Shown: positions 43,095-50,402 of the stretch, piece after piece
Layout of the letters: each line of letters opens with the position of its first letter
Position numbering within the stretch: the stretch's first letter is position 1
Assembly: GCA_910584205.1 (NCBI GenBank)
Contig: CAJUAA010000027.1
Coordinates: forward strand, 1 to 58,907
Reading direction: 5' to 3'
Source: an uncultured Lachnospiraceae bacterium
GTDB lineage: Bacteria > Bacillota > Clostridia > Lachnospirales > Lachnospiraceae
DNA length: 58,907 bases
Notes under the pieces: model-generated
Told to the model about the DNA's origin: nothing
The model's input: the letters and a program-made list of their open reading frames with translations, nothing else
Databases searched by the model: none
Position numbers and translations under genes: made by a program

Positions 43095-44249
43095 ATGGGA
43101 GATGTATTCAGAATACTGGACCGGTTTAAGATAACCGGCAGAGGCACTGTCTACGGAGTTAAAAACCATGCGCATTCAATTGTCCGCATTGGCGACGTTT
43201 TTTATGACCTTCAGAACAATCGTTTTAAGGTTACGGGAATTGAGCTGCTCAGCCGATTCACTGAGAGGACGGACTTTGAAAATATGCCATTGTGTCTGTT
43301 GTGCGAATTGCTGGATGGAGTCGAGGCTGAGGGTAATATGCTTGTCAGAAGCCTGGAGGATGTCAATTTCATCTTCTGCAGCCATCCGCTGAATCCGAAA
43401 AGGGTAGATGAGGATTACGAGGAAGAGTTTCAGGCAGCAGGGTTGGAACATGCCTGCGCATTGTTCAGCTATGAAGATCTTGAGGCGGGGAAATTGTCCT
43501 TGTATGGAGACGATATTTCCGGATTGACGATATATCGCGGATGGATGATGAAGCCGGATATGTACAGGCTGTTTTACGAGAAGCTTGAAGCAAAAGGCAT
43601 GATACTCATCAATACGCCGGATGAATACGAAAGATATCATATGCTTCCGGGGTGGTATGATGACTTCAAGGAGGATACGGCAAGATCTGTATGGGAGGAT
43701 CAGGGTACGGTAGATTCTGCATTATTGCTGACAAGAGGATTGGAAGGTCCATACATTGTCAAAGACTATGTGAAAAGCCGGAAACATGAGTGGTACGATG
43801 CGTGCTTTATCAATAACATCGCTGATGAAGCAAATGCAGAAAGAATCATAAGGAACTTTGTTCAACGGCAGGATTCTGATCTTGCGGGCGGAGTGGTTCT
43901 TCGTAAGTTTGAGAAACTGAAGCCGATCGGATTTCATGAAAAGAGCGGGATGCCGATATCGGAGGAATACAGAGTATTTGTGTTTGCCGGAAGGGTCATA
44001 ATCATAGATGATTATTGGCAGGCAGACAGGAACGTCAGCTTTACTGATGAAGAACGGCTTTGGATCGAAACATCCGTGAAGAAACTGAAGAGCAATTTTG
44101 TTACGATGGATATCGCACGCCGTGAGGATGGAAGCCTTATCATCATGGAATTCGGAGACGGTCAGGTATCAGGACTTCAGCAGATAAAGCCCCCGGACTT
44201 TTACCGGGCATTTAAGCCTGAGCCCTTAGAACTGGTGGTGAAAGATTGA
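43095..44249 (+). CDS. R2K-type ATP-grasp enzyme with an N-terminal translation-factor-like barrel
   Basis: 384 residues. Residues ~1-83 (FRILDRFKITGRGTVYGV, VRIGDVF, VTGIELL, CLLCELLDGV, EGNML) follow the beta-barrel of EF-Tu domain 2, where GRGTVxxG is diagnostic. Residues ~85-384 are ATP-grasp of the R2K clade (DUF4343-like): GPYIVKDYVKSRKHEW (ATP-site Lys), SEEYRVFVFAG, TMDIAR, and EFGDGQVSGL with the Mg-binding acidic residues. R2K proteins have been placed by comparative genomics among candidate RNA ligases of RNA repair systems; peptide-type ligation is the alternative. GAGGTGAT precedes the ATG. The next gene starts in its stop codon (TTGA). Confidence 0.8.
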   Translation: MGDVFRILDRFKITGRGTVYGVKNHAHSIVRIGDVFYDLQNNRFKVTGIELLSRFTERTDFENMPLCLLCELLDGVEAEGNMLVRSLEDVNFIFCSHPLNPKRVDEDYEEEFQAAGLEHACALFSYEDLEAGKLSLYGDDISGLTIYRGWMMKPDMYRLFYEKLEAKGMILINTPDEYERYHMLPGWYDDFKEDTARSVWEDQGTVDSALLLTRGLEGPYIVKDYVKSRKHEWYDACFINNIADEANAERIIRNFVQRQDSDLAGGVVLRKFEKLKPIGFHEKSGMPISEEYRVFVFAGRVIIIDDYWQADRNVSFTDEERLWIETSVKKLKSNFVTMDIARREDGSLIIMEFGDGQVSGLQQIKPPDFYRAFKPEPLELVVKD

Positions 44250-44713
44250 AAGCAGATCATGAAAAAACCGTATATATTATGATGGGAATCCAGGGCAGCG
44301 GGAAATCTACATTTTGTTCGATATTCCTGTCTGATGCTGTACGAATCAATCTTGATACTTTACATACCAGAAATAAAGAAGCTCTTTTGATTGCAGACTG
44401 TCAGAGAAAGGGTTGTGATTATGTTGTAGATAATACCAATCCGACTCGCGAGGATCGTGCCAGATATATTCCGGTTGCGAGAGAAGCGGGTTATCGTGTT
44501 ATAGGATACTTCCTGCAATCACGATTACAGGAATGTATTCAGAGAAATAATCAACGCAGTGGAAAAGAAAGAATTCCATCAAAAGCCATTGCCATGACAT
44601 CGAATAAGTTGGAAATGCCATCCCGCTCGGAGGGATTTGACGAATTATATTTTGTAAAGAATAATGGAGAAACCATGTCCATCAGCGAATGGAGGGAAGA
44701 CGATGAATTTTGA
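44246..44713 (+). CDS. Polynucleotide-kinase-like P-loop protein
   Basis: 155 residues, AAA_33/T4 Pnk-kinase type. Walker A GIQGSGKST (14-22), an Asp in RINLDTLHTR where Pnk has its catalytic Asp, VVDNTNPT (the DNTN motif of Pnk-like kinases), and an Arg-rich lid. It would phosphorylate 5'-OH RNA ends before ligation. The start is TTG 44246, overlapping the ATP-grasp stop by four bases; its end overlaps the Thg1 gene by 11. No phosphatase domain is fused. Confidence 0.85.
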   Translation: MKADHEKTVYIMMGIQGSGKSTFCSIFLSDAVRINLDTLHTRNKEALLIADCQRKGCDYVVDNTNPTREDRARYIPVAREAGYRVIGYFLQSRLQECIQRNNQRSGKERIPSKAIAMTSNKLEMPSRSEGFDELYFVKNNGETMSISEWREDDEF

Positions 44714-45461
44714 TGAACTTGACAGTAAAATGCGTGTGTATGAGCAGTCCATAGATCAGGTGTTGTTACCTGAACTGTATTTGGCAGCAAGATTGGACGG
44801 GAACAGATTTACGCGCCTGACAAAGGAACTCTGTCATTTTGAAGCTCCGTTTGACATGAAGTTTCGGGATATGATGGTAGAGACGGTCAAGTCTCTTATG
44901 AATTATGGGTTCAGAGTAATCTATGGATACACGGAGAGTGATGAGATATCGTTGCTGTTCCATCCGGAAGAGAATACTTTTGGAAGGAATGTAAGAAAAT
45001 ATAATTCGATTCTTGCGGGCGTTGCGAGCGCTTCTTTTTCCATGAGTCTTGGTCAGCAGGCTGTCTTTGACTGCCGTATGGTGCCGCTGCCGACATTGGA
45101 AAGAGTTCAGGATTATTTTCAGTGGAGACAGGAAGATGCTCACAGGAATTCGTTAAATTCGCACTGTTACTGGTTGCTTCGTAAACAGGGAAAAAGTGCG
45201 GCGGAAGCCACTGCGATGTTGGAAGGACAATCGGTTGCATTTAAGAGTGAATTACTGTTTCAGAATGGGATAAACTTTGATAAACTTCCAAGCTGGCAGA
45301 AACGGGGCATGGGAGTTTACTGGGAAACCTATAAGAAGCAGGGCTTTAATCCTGTTACCAGAAAGGAAGAAACAGCTGAACGCAGAGCATTGAAAGTAGA
45401 TGATGAGTTGCCGCTCCGTGAAGAATACTCTGATTTCATTGCAGATTTTCTGAGAGTGTGA
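44703..45461 (+). CDS. Thg1-like 3'-5' nucleotide polymerase
   Basis: 252 residues. Clear tRNA-His guanylyltransferase family: ARLDGNRFTRLTK (metal-binding D32), GYTESDEISLLF (D80, E81), FDCRMVPLP, DYFQWRQEDAHRNSLNSHCYW and NFDKLPSWQKRGMG. Bacterial members (TLPs) repair 5'-truncated tRNAs by reverse-direction addition. Most bacteria lack Thg1, since G-1 of tRNA-His is encoded. ATG 44703 has GGAGGGAAG upstream. Third gene of the overlapping cassette, which ends with a strong terminator. Confidence 0.92.
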   Translation: MNFDELDSKMRVYEQSIDQVLLPELYLAARLDGNRFTRLTKELCHFEAPFDMKFRDMMVETVKSLMNYGFRVIYGYTESDEISLLFHPEENTFGRNVRKYNSILAGVASASFSMSLGQQAVFDCRMVPLPTLERVQDYFQWRQEDAHRNSLNSHCYWLLRKQGKSAAEATAMLEGQSVAFKSELLFQNGINFDKLPSWQKRGMGVYWETYKKQGFNPVTRKEETAERRALKVDDELPLREEYSDFIADFLRV

Positions 45462-45592
45462 CATTTCTTTTGGAGAGTGTGAAACAAAGGAAAAACTTCG
45501 CTGTCCGAAAAAACAGCTGAAAATGCGATTATTACGTTTCGTATGAAACATTCCTGAGGGATGCCATCAATATAGGAATACGCTTCCCTTCC

Positions 45593-45631
45593 GCAGGAGG
45601 AAAGTCAGGTAGGCCTTTCCTCCTGCTTTTT
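45593..45631 (+). terminator. Terminator of the RNA-repair-like cassette
   Basis: GCAGGAGGAAAG (45593-45604) and CTTTCCTCCTGC (45615-45626), then five Ts. Perfect 12-bp stem. Confidence 0.92.
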
Positions 45632-45633
45632 GG

Positions 45634-45662
45634 TTGTAAAGAGCCGAAAAATCAATTATAAT
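45634..45662 (+). promoter_or_regulatory. Promoter for the DUF262-AAA operon
   Basis: TTGTAA (45634-45639), 17 bp, TATAAT (45657-45662), directly after the terminator. It gives a ~85-nt leader. Confidence 0.75.
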
Positions 45663-45752
45663 AGCGTAGAAGTTATAAATTCCGGGTATACGGACAACGT
45701 TATCGTCATGGGCATGGCTTACCGGTAAAATCAACGTAATAAGGGGAAGTGT

Positions 45753-46760
45753 ATGGGCGGCTTTTCAGAAAATCATATCAACAGTTACGAAAAGAAAATA
45801 TCGCTTTATCAGCTGCATCGGATGTATCAGGATGGCCGGCTTGTATTTCCGCCGGTGCCTGCCAAAACATCGAAAAAAAAGGTAGAGAAAGTTTCATCTG
45901 CACTGGAAGCGATTTTAATGGGAGTGATATTGCCGGTAGTGTATGCATCCGAACGTCAGGATGGAAGCCTGCTTGTGCAGGATTCCAGTGACCGTCTGCA
46001 ATGCCTTATGGAGTTTTTGGAAGGGCGCTTCCCGGCTGCAGGGCTGGAGTTTTATCCGGAGTTGGATGGCTGCAGGCTGAACACACTGGAACGGCACTTC
46101 CCCCGAATATCTTCTTTGATATATGATAGTAAAATATTTTTACAGGTAATAGAATATACCACTCCAAAGTATATGCATATGCAGGTTGGTAATTATATGG
46201 AAAAGAGAAGTTTTACCAGAGAACAGGGGGTCAGGAATGAACTGTACGGAAAAGACCTGCTGGCTGTTTTGGATTATCTGGAGCGGAGCCTGGGACGACC
46301 CGCGGTATTTTTCAGCCGACAGAAATTGAATCGCCAGTACATGATCCTTAGAATCCTTATGTATCGTTTTGTATTTACGGAAGAGATTCCGGAGGAATAC
46401 GGAGAAGAGATGGGGTTGCAGCAGCTGCTGGACAGAACCGTGGAGTGTCTGAGGAAAAAAGATGATGATGAAATCGAAGAGCTGGCAGAAGATTTCGAAA
46501 GTGCAACGAGAAAGCTTATTAAGCAGGGAGAACAGGTGATTCCTGAGCTGGTCTGTGAAAGAGGAAAGGAACGTCAGGCGAAAACGCTGGGTTATTTATA
46601 TCATGTAGTGTGGATGTGCAGAGAGAGAGGGTACAGGTCGGGAAAGGGACTGAAGCAAATTCTTTCGGACCGTGAGCTTTGGGAACAGATAAAGAGCGAT
46701 AAAGTGACGTTTGCGAACATCCGAAGACATTATCATGAAATGGAAATGAGGTTGAGGTGA
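45753..46760 (+). CDS. DUF262-like (ParB/GmrSD N-domain) protein with altered active motif
   Basis: 335 residues. The N-terminal ~100 follow DUF262: a first strand/helix (SLYQLHRMYQDGRLVFPP), KVSSALEAILMGVILPVVYA, then LLVQDSSDRLQCLMEFLEGRF. The usual DGQQRL, a phosphoester-chemistry motif in GmrSD and ParB/Srx relatives, reads DSSDRL (77-82): Asp and Arg are kept, the QQ is lost. The rest is helical and charged. The next gene starts one base after the stop. DUF262 proteins often guard against modified phage DNA. Confidence 0.72.
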   Translation: MGGFSENHINSYEKKISLYQLHRMYQDGRLVFPPVPAKTSKKKVEKVSSALEAILMGVILPVVYASERQDGSLLVQDSSDRLQCLMEFLEGRFPAAGLEFYPELDGCRLNTLERHFPRISSLIYDSKIFLQVIEYTTPKYMHMQVGNYMEKRSFTREQGVRNELYGKDLLAVLDYLERSLGRPAVFFSRQKLNRQYMILRILMYRFVFTEEIPEEYGEEMGLQQLLDRTVECLRKKDDDEIEELAEDFESATRKLIKQGEQVIPELVCERGKERQAKTLGYLYHVVWMCRERGYRSGKGLKQILSDRELWEQIKSDKVTFANIRRHYHEMEMRLR

Positions 46761-46761
46761 C

Positions 46762-47796
46762 ATGCTGAACAGTATAAAAATACAGGGGTTTAAGTGTTTC
46801 AGGGAAGCCGATATCAAATTCTCTAATTTTACACTTCTTGCAGGGAAAAATTCTACAGGAAAATCGACCGTTATCCAGTCTGTGCTTGCGTTGTATCAGG
46901 ACAGTGCCAGTTCGTTGGCGGGAAAATATATGAATATTGGAACTGTCAGCGAAGTGAAAAACTGGATTACGGGAAGCCGGATGATTTCTCTGGAAGCGGA
47001 ATATGAGTATCAGGGAGGGAATGGTTTATATCGTAAAATTTTTACGGAAGATGAAGAGGAGAAAAAAACAGGAGTCAGCTTCTCAGATAAAATGAATATT
47101 CGTTATTTGACAGCCGACCGAATAGGTGTGGAAGATACCTATCAAAAATCACTGGAAGGGAGAGAACAGATCGGGGTCAGATGTGAGTATGCGTTTTTCT
47201 ATCTGTCCAGTCACCAGGATAAGAGAATAGAAGAAAAAGAATTTATTTATGACAGTACGACCAAAGTAACATTGGGAGGACAGGTAGATTACTGGCTGGA
47301 GAGAATTCTGGGCTATCGAGTGAGTGCCGAAGAGATTCCGGGTACGGAACTGATTCGGGTGGCCTACAGCCATAATAAAGTTGGCAACAGCATCAGGCCC
47401 AAAAATGTGGGAACGGGTGTCAGCTATATAGCGGAAATTATTATTGCGGCATTTTCATGTAAAAAAGGAGATATGCTGATGATTGAAAATCCGGAGATTC
47501 ATCTGCATCCATCCGGGCAGGCAGAATTGATGGAATTTCTTGTGTTTTTGGCTCAGAAGGGGCTTCAGGTGGTAATGGAAACCCACAGCGACCATGTTTT
47601 TAACGGTTTGAGAAGATGTGTCAGTAATGATCAGATTGCCGGCGACAGAGTCAGAATTTATTTTTTTCAGCAGGATGAGGACAGAATCAGTGTGCCGGTG
47701 GAAATTCTTCTGGATGCGGACGGCCATGTAAGGAATCATCAGGAAGGATTGTTTGACCAGATTGAAAAGGATCTGGATGTGATTTTGGGGTGGTAA
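46762..47796 (+). CDS. AAA ATPase of the DUF3696/OLD-like kind
   Basis: 344 residues. SMC/ABC-type ATPase: IKIQGFKCFREADIKF, Walker A GKNSTGKST (28-36), a Q-loop Gln after it, Walker B MLMIENPEIHLHP and the ETHSDHV motif with His. The C-terminus (ILLDADGHVRN, then GLFDQIEKDLD) is the DUF3696 ending. There is no Toprim nuclease domain, so the effector should be a partner, plausibly one of the two flanking genes. Such ATPases sense DNA ends or phage features in several defence systems. Confidence 0.87.
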   Translation: MLNSIKIQGFKCFREADIKFSNFTLLAGKNSTGKSTVIQSVLALYQDSASSLAGKYMNIGTVSEVKNWITGSRMISLEAEYEYQGGNGLYRKIFTEDEEEKKTGVSFSDKMNIRYLTADRIGVEDTYQKSLEGREQIGVRCEYAFFYLSSHQDKRIEEKEFIYDSTTKVTLGGQVDYWLERILGYRVSAEEIPGTELIRVAYSHNKVGNSIRPKNVGTGVSYIAEIIIAAFSCKKGDMLMIENPEIHLHPSGQAELMEFLVFLAQKGLQVVMETHSDHVFNGLRRCVSNDQIAGDRVRIYFFQQDEDRISVPVEILLDADGHVRNHQEGLFDQIEKDLDVILGW

Positions 47797-47799
47797 GAA

Positions 47800-48654
47800 T
47801 TGGATTTTATATTAAATGAAAGATCTTTGCATGGGCAGTTTGAAAGTGTGGAGGAATTTTTAGAGAGTTTAAGAGCAAATCTGCATTGTTTTCAGCTGGT
47901 ACACAGTCAAAAGAATGGGAAAATCAGAAAAATCACCAATTTTTACAATTGCCAGGTTACACCGGAATGGAAACTGGGGGATTTGAAACGATATCGGAAG
48001 TCCGATGAATTGACCCGGTTGAGAATTGCACTGGATAAAGAAACAATGACGGAACCATATTGGGACCTTCACCCAATCCATGATTATGGAGTGCCATATT
48101 TGATGGATGACATAGATGTGTCAGCTACTGCAGTGGCAGAAGCAGCAGAGCGGGGAGAAAGTCTGTTGTCCTTTAACTCCGCGTTTTATTCGGATCGGGA
48201 GCTTTTGGTGAAACGGAACGGAGAAGTGCATCAGGTGATTTCCATATACCGCCCGTCTTATCTGGCGGAATGTTTTGGGGAGCAGATGGGACTGGAACGG
48301 GATGTGTGCCTGAAGGCACGATATGCCGGAACGCGCATGGACTGTTCCAGGCTGGAGAAAGCATATGGAGCGAAAAATCTGGAAAAAGAAGAGTATCGTC
48401 TTCTTTTGGGAACTTTGGATAAATTTGTAAAACATGAATCATGGGAAAGCATTGGCTTGGATGATGGACTGGAATATAAAAAATACACGCCGTCATCGTC
48501 GGAGAAGGACTGGTTTCATCATTCGGTTTATAAAGACAGGACCATTATGAAATTTCGGTTCAGCAGCAGACTGCGGTGTTTCGGATATCGGAGCGGAGAT
48601 CGTTTTCGGTTGCTGCGGATTGAACGGGACCACAAAAGAAGCGATCAGGGCTGA
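47800..48654 (+). CDS. Unknown protein, possible effector of the DUF262-AAA operon
   Basis: 284 residues, soluble, not recognised. It opens DFILNERSLHGQFESVEEF; the middle has FYSDRELLVKRNGEVHQV; the last ~45 residues are basic with HHSVYKDRTIMKFRFSSRLRCFGY and RLLRIERDHKRSDQG. Conserved-looking His, Asp and Arg at the end recall small RNase toxins or nucleases, but this is a guess from composition. TTG 47800 follows GGGGTGG by seven bases and lies three bases after the AAA stop, so the three genes form one operon. Confidence 0.65.
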   Translation: MDFILNERSLHGQFESVEEFLESLRANLHCFQLVHSQKNGKIRKITNFYNCQVTPEWKLGDLKRYRKSDELTRLRIALDKETMTEPYWDLHPIHDYGVPYLMDDIDVSATAVAEAAERGESLLSFNSAFYSDRELLVKRNGEVHQVISIYRPSYLAECFGEQMGLERDVCLKARYAGTRMDCSRLEKAYGAKNLEKEEYRLLLGTLDKFVKHESWESIGLDDGLEYKKYTPSSSEKDWFHHSVYKDRTIMKFRFSSRLRCFGYRSGDRFRLLRIERDHKRSDQG

Positions 48655-48710
48655 CCACAAACCTGTGCCCCTCTGGAACGGCGGTCCGGCCCCGGAAGAA
48701 AGGAGAAGCC

Positions 48711-49370
48711 ATGCGCTACTACATTTCCGACCAGCATTTTTATCACGACAACCTGAATCGGTGTATGGACTGCCGGGGATTTGAAAGCGGGGAGGCCATG
48801 AACGAATACATGATCAGCCGGTGGAATTCCAGGGTGCGTCCGAAGGATGAGGTCGTGATCCTGGGGGATTTCTGTATTTCTCCGAAGGGAGAGGATGCCA
48901 ATGCGGTCCTTGCCCGGCTGAACGGCAGGAAATATCTGGTCGTCGGGAACCATGACAAATATCTGAACAGTAAAGAGTTTGACGCAGGGCATTTTCAATG
49001 GATTACGCCATATCGGGAGCTGAAGGACCAGAAGCGAAAGGTGATCCTGTCCCATTATCCGATCATGTGCTACAACGGCCAGTACCGCCGGGACAGCGGG
49101 GGCATCCCCAGGACGTATATGCTTTACGGGCACGTGCACAATACGTTCGATGAATATCTGGTCAACGATTTTCAGAACCAGACGAGACAGTATCTGCGTG
49201 AAGTCCGCGGTTCGGAAGAAGCGCTGCAGGTGCCGTGCCAGATGATCAACTGCTTCTGCATGTTTTCTGATTATGTGCCGCTGACGCTGGATGAATGGAT
49301 CCAGGTGGACCGGGAACGCAGGGAGAAGATGGAGACGGCCGGCGACCGGTGTTTCCGAGCGGAAGAATGA
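48711..49370 (+). CDS. Calcineurin-type metallophosphoesterase
   Basis: 219 residues. Metal motifs in order: ISDQHF (D-x-H), VILGDFC (GD), VVGNHDKY (GNHD), LSHYPI and YGHVHN (GHxH). The substrate is unknown; related small MPPs act on phosphodiesters including RNA ends. AAGGAGAAG precedes the ATG. Its TGA overlaps the next ATG (ATGA), coupling it to a nucleotidyltransferase remnant. Confidence 0.9.
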   Translation: MRYYISDQHFYHDNLNRCMDCRGFESGEAMNEYMISRWNSRVRPKDEVVILGDFCISPKGEDANAVLARLNGRKYLVVGNHDKYLNSKEFDAGHFQWITPYRELKDQKRKVILSHYPIMCYNGQYRRDSGGIPRTYMLYGHVHNTFDEYLVNDFQNQTRQYLREVRGSEEALQVPCQMINCFCMFSDYVPLTLDEWIQVDRERREKMETAGDRCFRAEE

Positions 49371-50038
49371 GGGACGGCCTGCGGGCAAAAAGGGCGGTTC
49401 ATTCCTTTGGAAGTTATGCGGGTCAGCAGCTGTACCGGCTTCGGCAGAAATCCGCCGGTACGATGAACCAGAGGGATCTGGAGCAGCATATTTTGAAGAC
49501 CCTGAAGCGTATGCAGTTTGATCTGGTTCCCAGATATTCCGCCATGCCGGAAGACTCCATGAAGCTCTATATCGATCAGGCGGTCCGGGATGGATATGAC
49601 ACGGAGATTTTCATGGATGTGCGCCTGACGCATTATCCATTGCGGGATTACTGCAGCCTGTGGGGCGAACTGCAGAACACGGTGAAGTCCTATGGAAAGA
49701 TCGGAAAGAGAAATGAGCATGCCCTGACCCATAACAAGATCGGAAAGCACAGCATGCATCTGATCCGGCTCTGTCTGATGTGCCTGGATCTCCTGGAAAA
49801 GGGCGAGATCGTGACGTTCCGGGAAAAGGAGCATGACCTTCTGATGGATATCCGGAACGGAGCCTGGCTGGATGAAAGCGGGAAACCGACGGCGGATTTT
49901 TTTGAGATGGTAAATGAGTTTGAAAAGCGTCTGGAATATGCCCGGGAGCATACCAGTCTGCCGGATGAGCCCGATTATAAAGAGATTGATGAGTTTGTGA
50001 TGAGCGTCAATGAGAGAGTTGTGCGGGGAACCATATAG
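49367..50038 (+). CDS. C-terminal part of an RlaP-type (YcgL-like) nucleotidyltransferase
   Basis: 223 residues. KRAVHSFGSYAGQQLYRLRQ, YPLRDYCSLWGEL and NKIGKHSMHLIRLCLMCLDLLE resemble the helical C-terminal half of PF10127 pol-beta-like nucleotidyltransferases (RNA ligase-associated, RlaP). The N-terminal catalytic domain with GS-x-x-x-G and D-x-D is absent: upstream sequence is the metallophosphoesterase end. So the gene is truncated or a split product. ATG 49367 overlaps the upstream stop. It could be non-functional, or supply only tRNA-binding helices. Confidence 0.65.
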   Translation: MRDGLRAKRAVHSFGSYAGQQLYRLRQKSAGTMNQRDLEQHILKTLKRMQFDLVPRYSAMPEDSMKLYIDQAVRDGYDTEIFMDVRLTHYPLRDYCSLWGELQNTVKSYGKIGKRNEHALTHNKIGKHSMHLIRLCLMCLDLLEKGEIVTFREKEHDLLMDIRNGAWLDESGKPTADFFEMVNEFEKRLEYAREHTSLPDEPDYKEIDEFVMSVNERVVRGTI

Positions 50039-50402
50039 ACGGAAAAGGACGGATCATTATGCTGTACAAAATATGAAACCGTTTCCAGAAAAGTTTTTGC
50101 GGGGGAGGAGCAGGCGCTTTCGTCTGTCAGGCGGAGAGCGCCTGCTTTCCGGACGGCAGGAGTCCGTCCTGTCAGGACGTAAAAGGGGCTTCCGCAGGCC
50201 TGCATGTCAATACGGCGAAAGAATACGATATTTTTTGTGGATATCATATATTGACAATCTGCATATTTTTCCGTTAGACTGTGATCATATGATGATAGAA
50301 CCGGTTCCACATTTTGCCGGAACCGCGCTCCGATATTGGTGAAAAAGGAGCTGCGGAAGAATCATAATCAGGAATTTGATCAGGAGGTTCTAAAAGGTTT
50401 TT
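50039..50402 (+). other. Intergenic region with hairpins and an operator-like palindrome
   Basis: No gene. AGCAGGCGCT (50109-50118) / AGCGCCTGCT (50137-50146) is a strong stem-loop with a weak T-run (terminator candidate for the upstream genes). CGGTTCC (50302-50308) / GGAACCG (50319-50325) is a hairpin in the GH32 leader. Confidence 0.6.
50251..50293 (+). promoter_or_regulatory. Promoter and palindrome for the GH32 gene
   Basis: TTGACA (50251-50256), 18 bp, TAGACT (50275-50280), then the perfect palindrome ATCATATGAT (50284-50293) at the expected start point, where a repressor could bind. Confidence 0.65.

Noticed and set aside
41300..50040. Integrative element with attachment sites or integrase
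   Set aside because: The block looks acquired, yet I find no integrase, transposase, flanking tRNA or direct terminal repeats.
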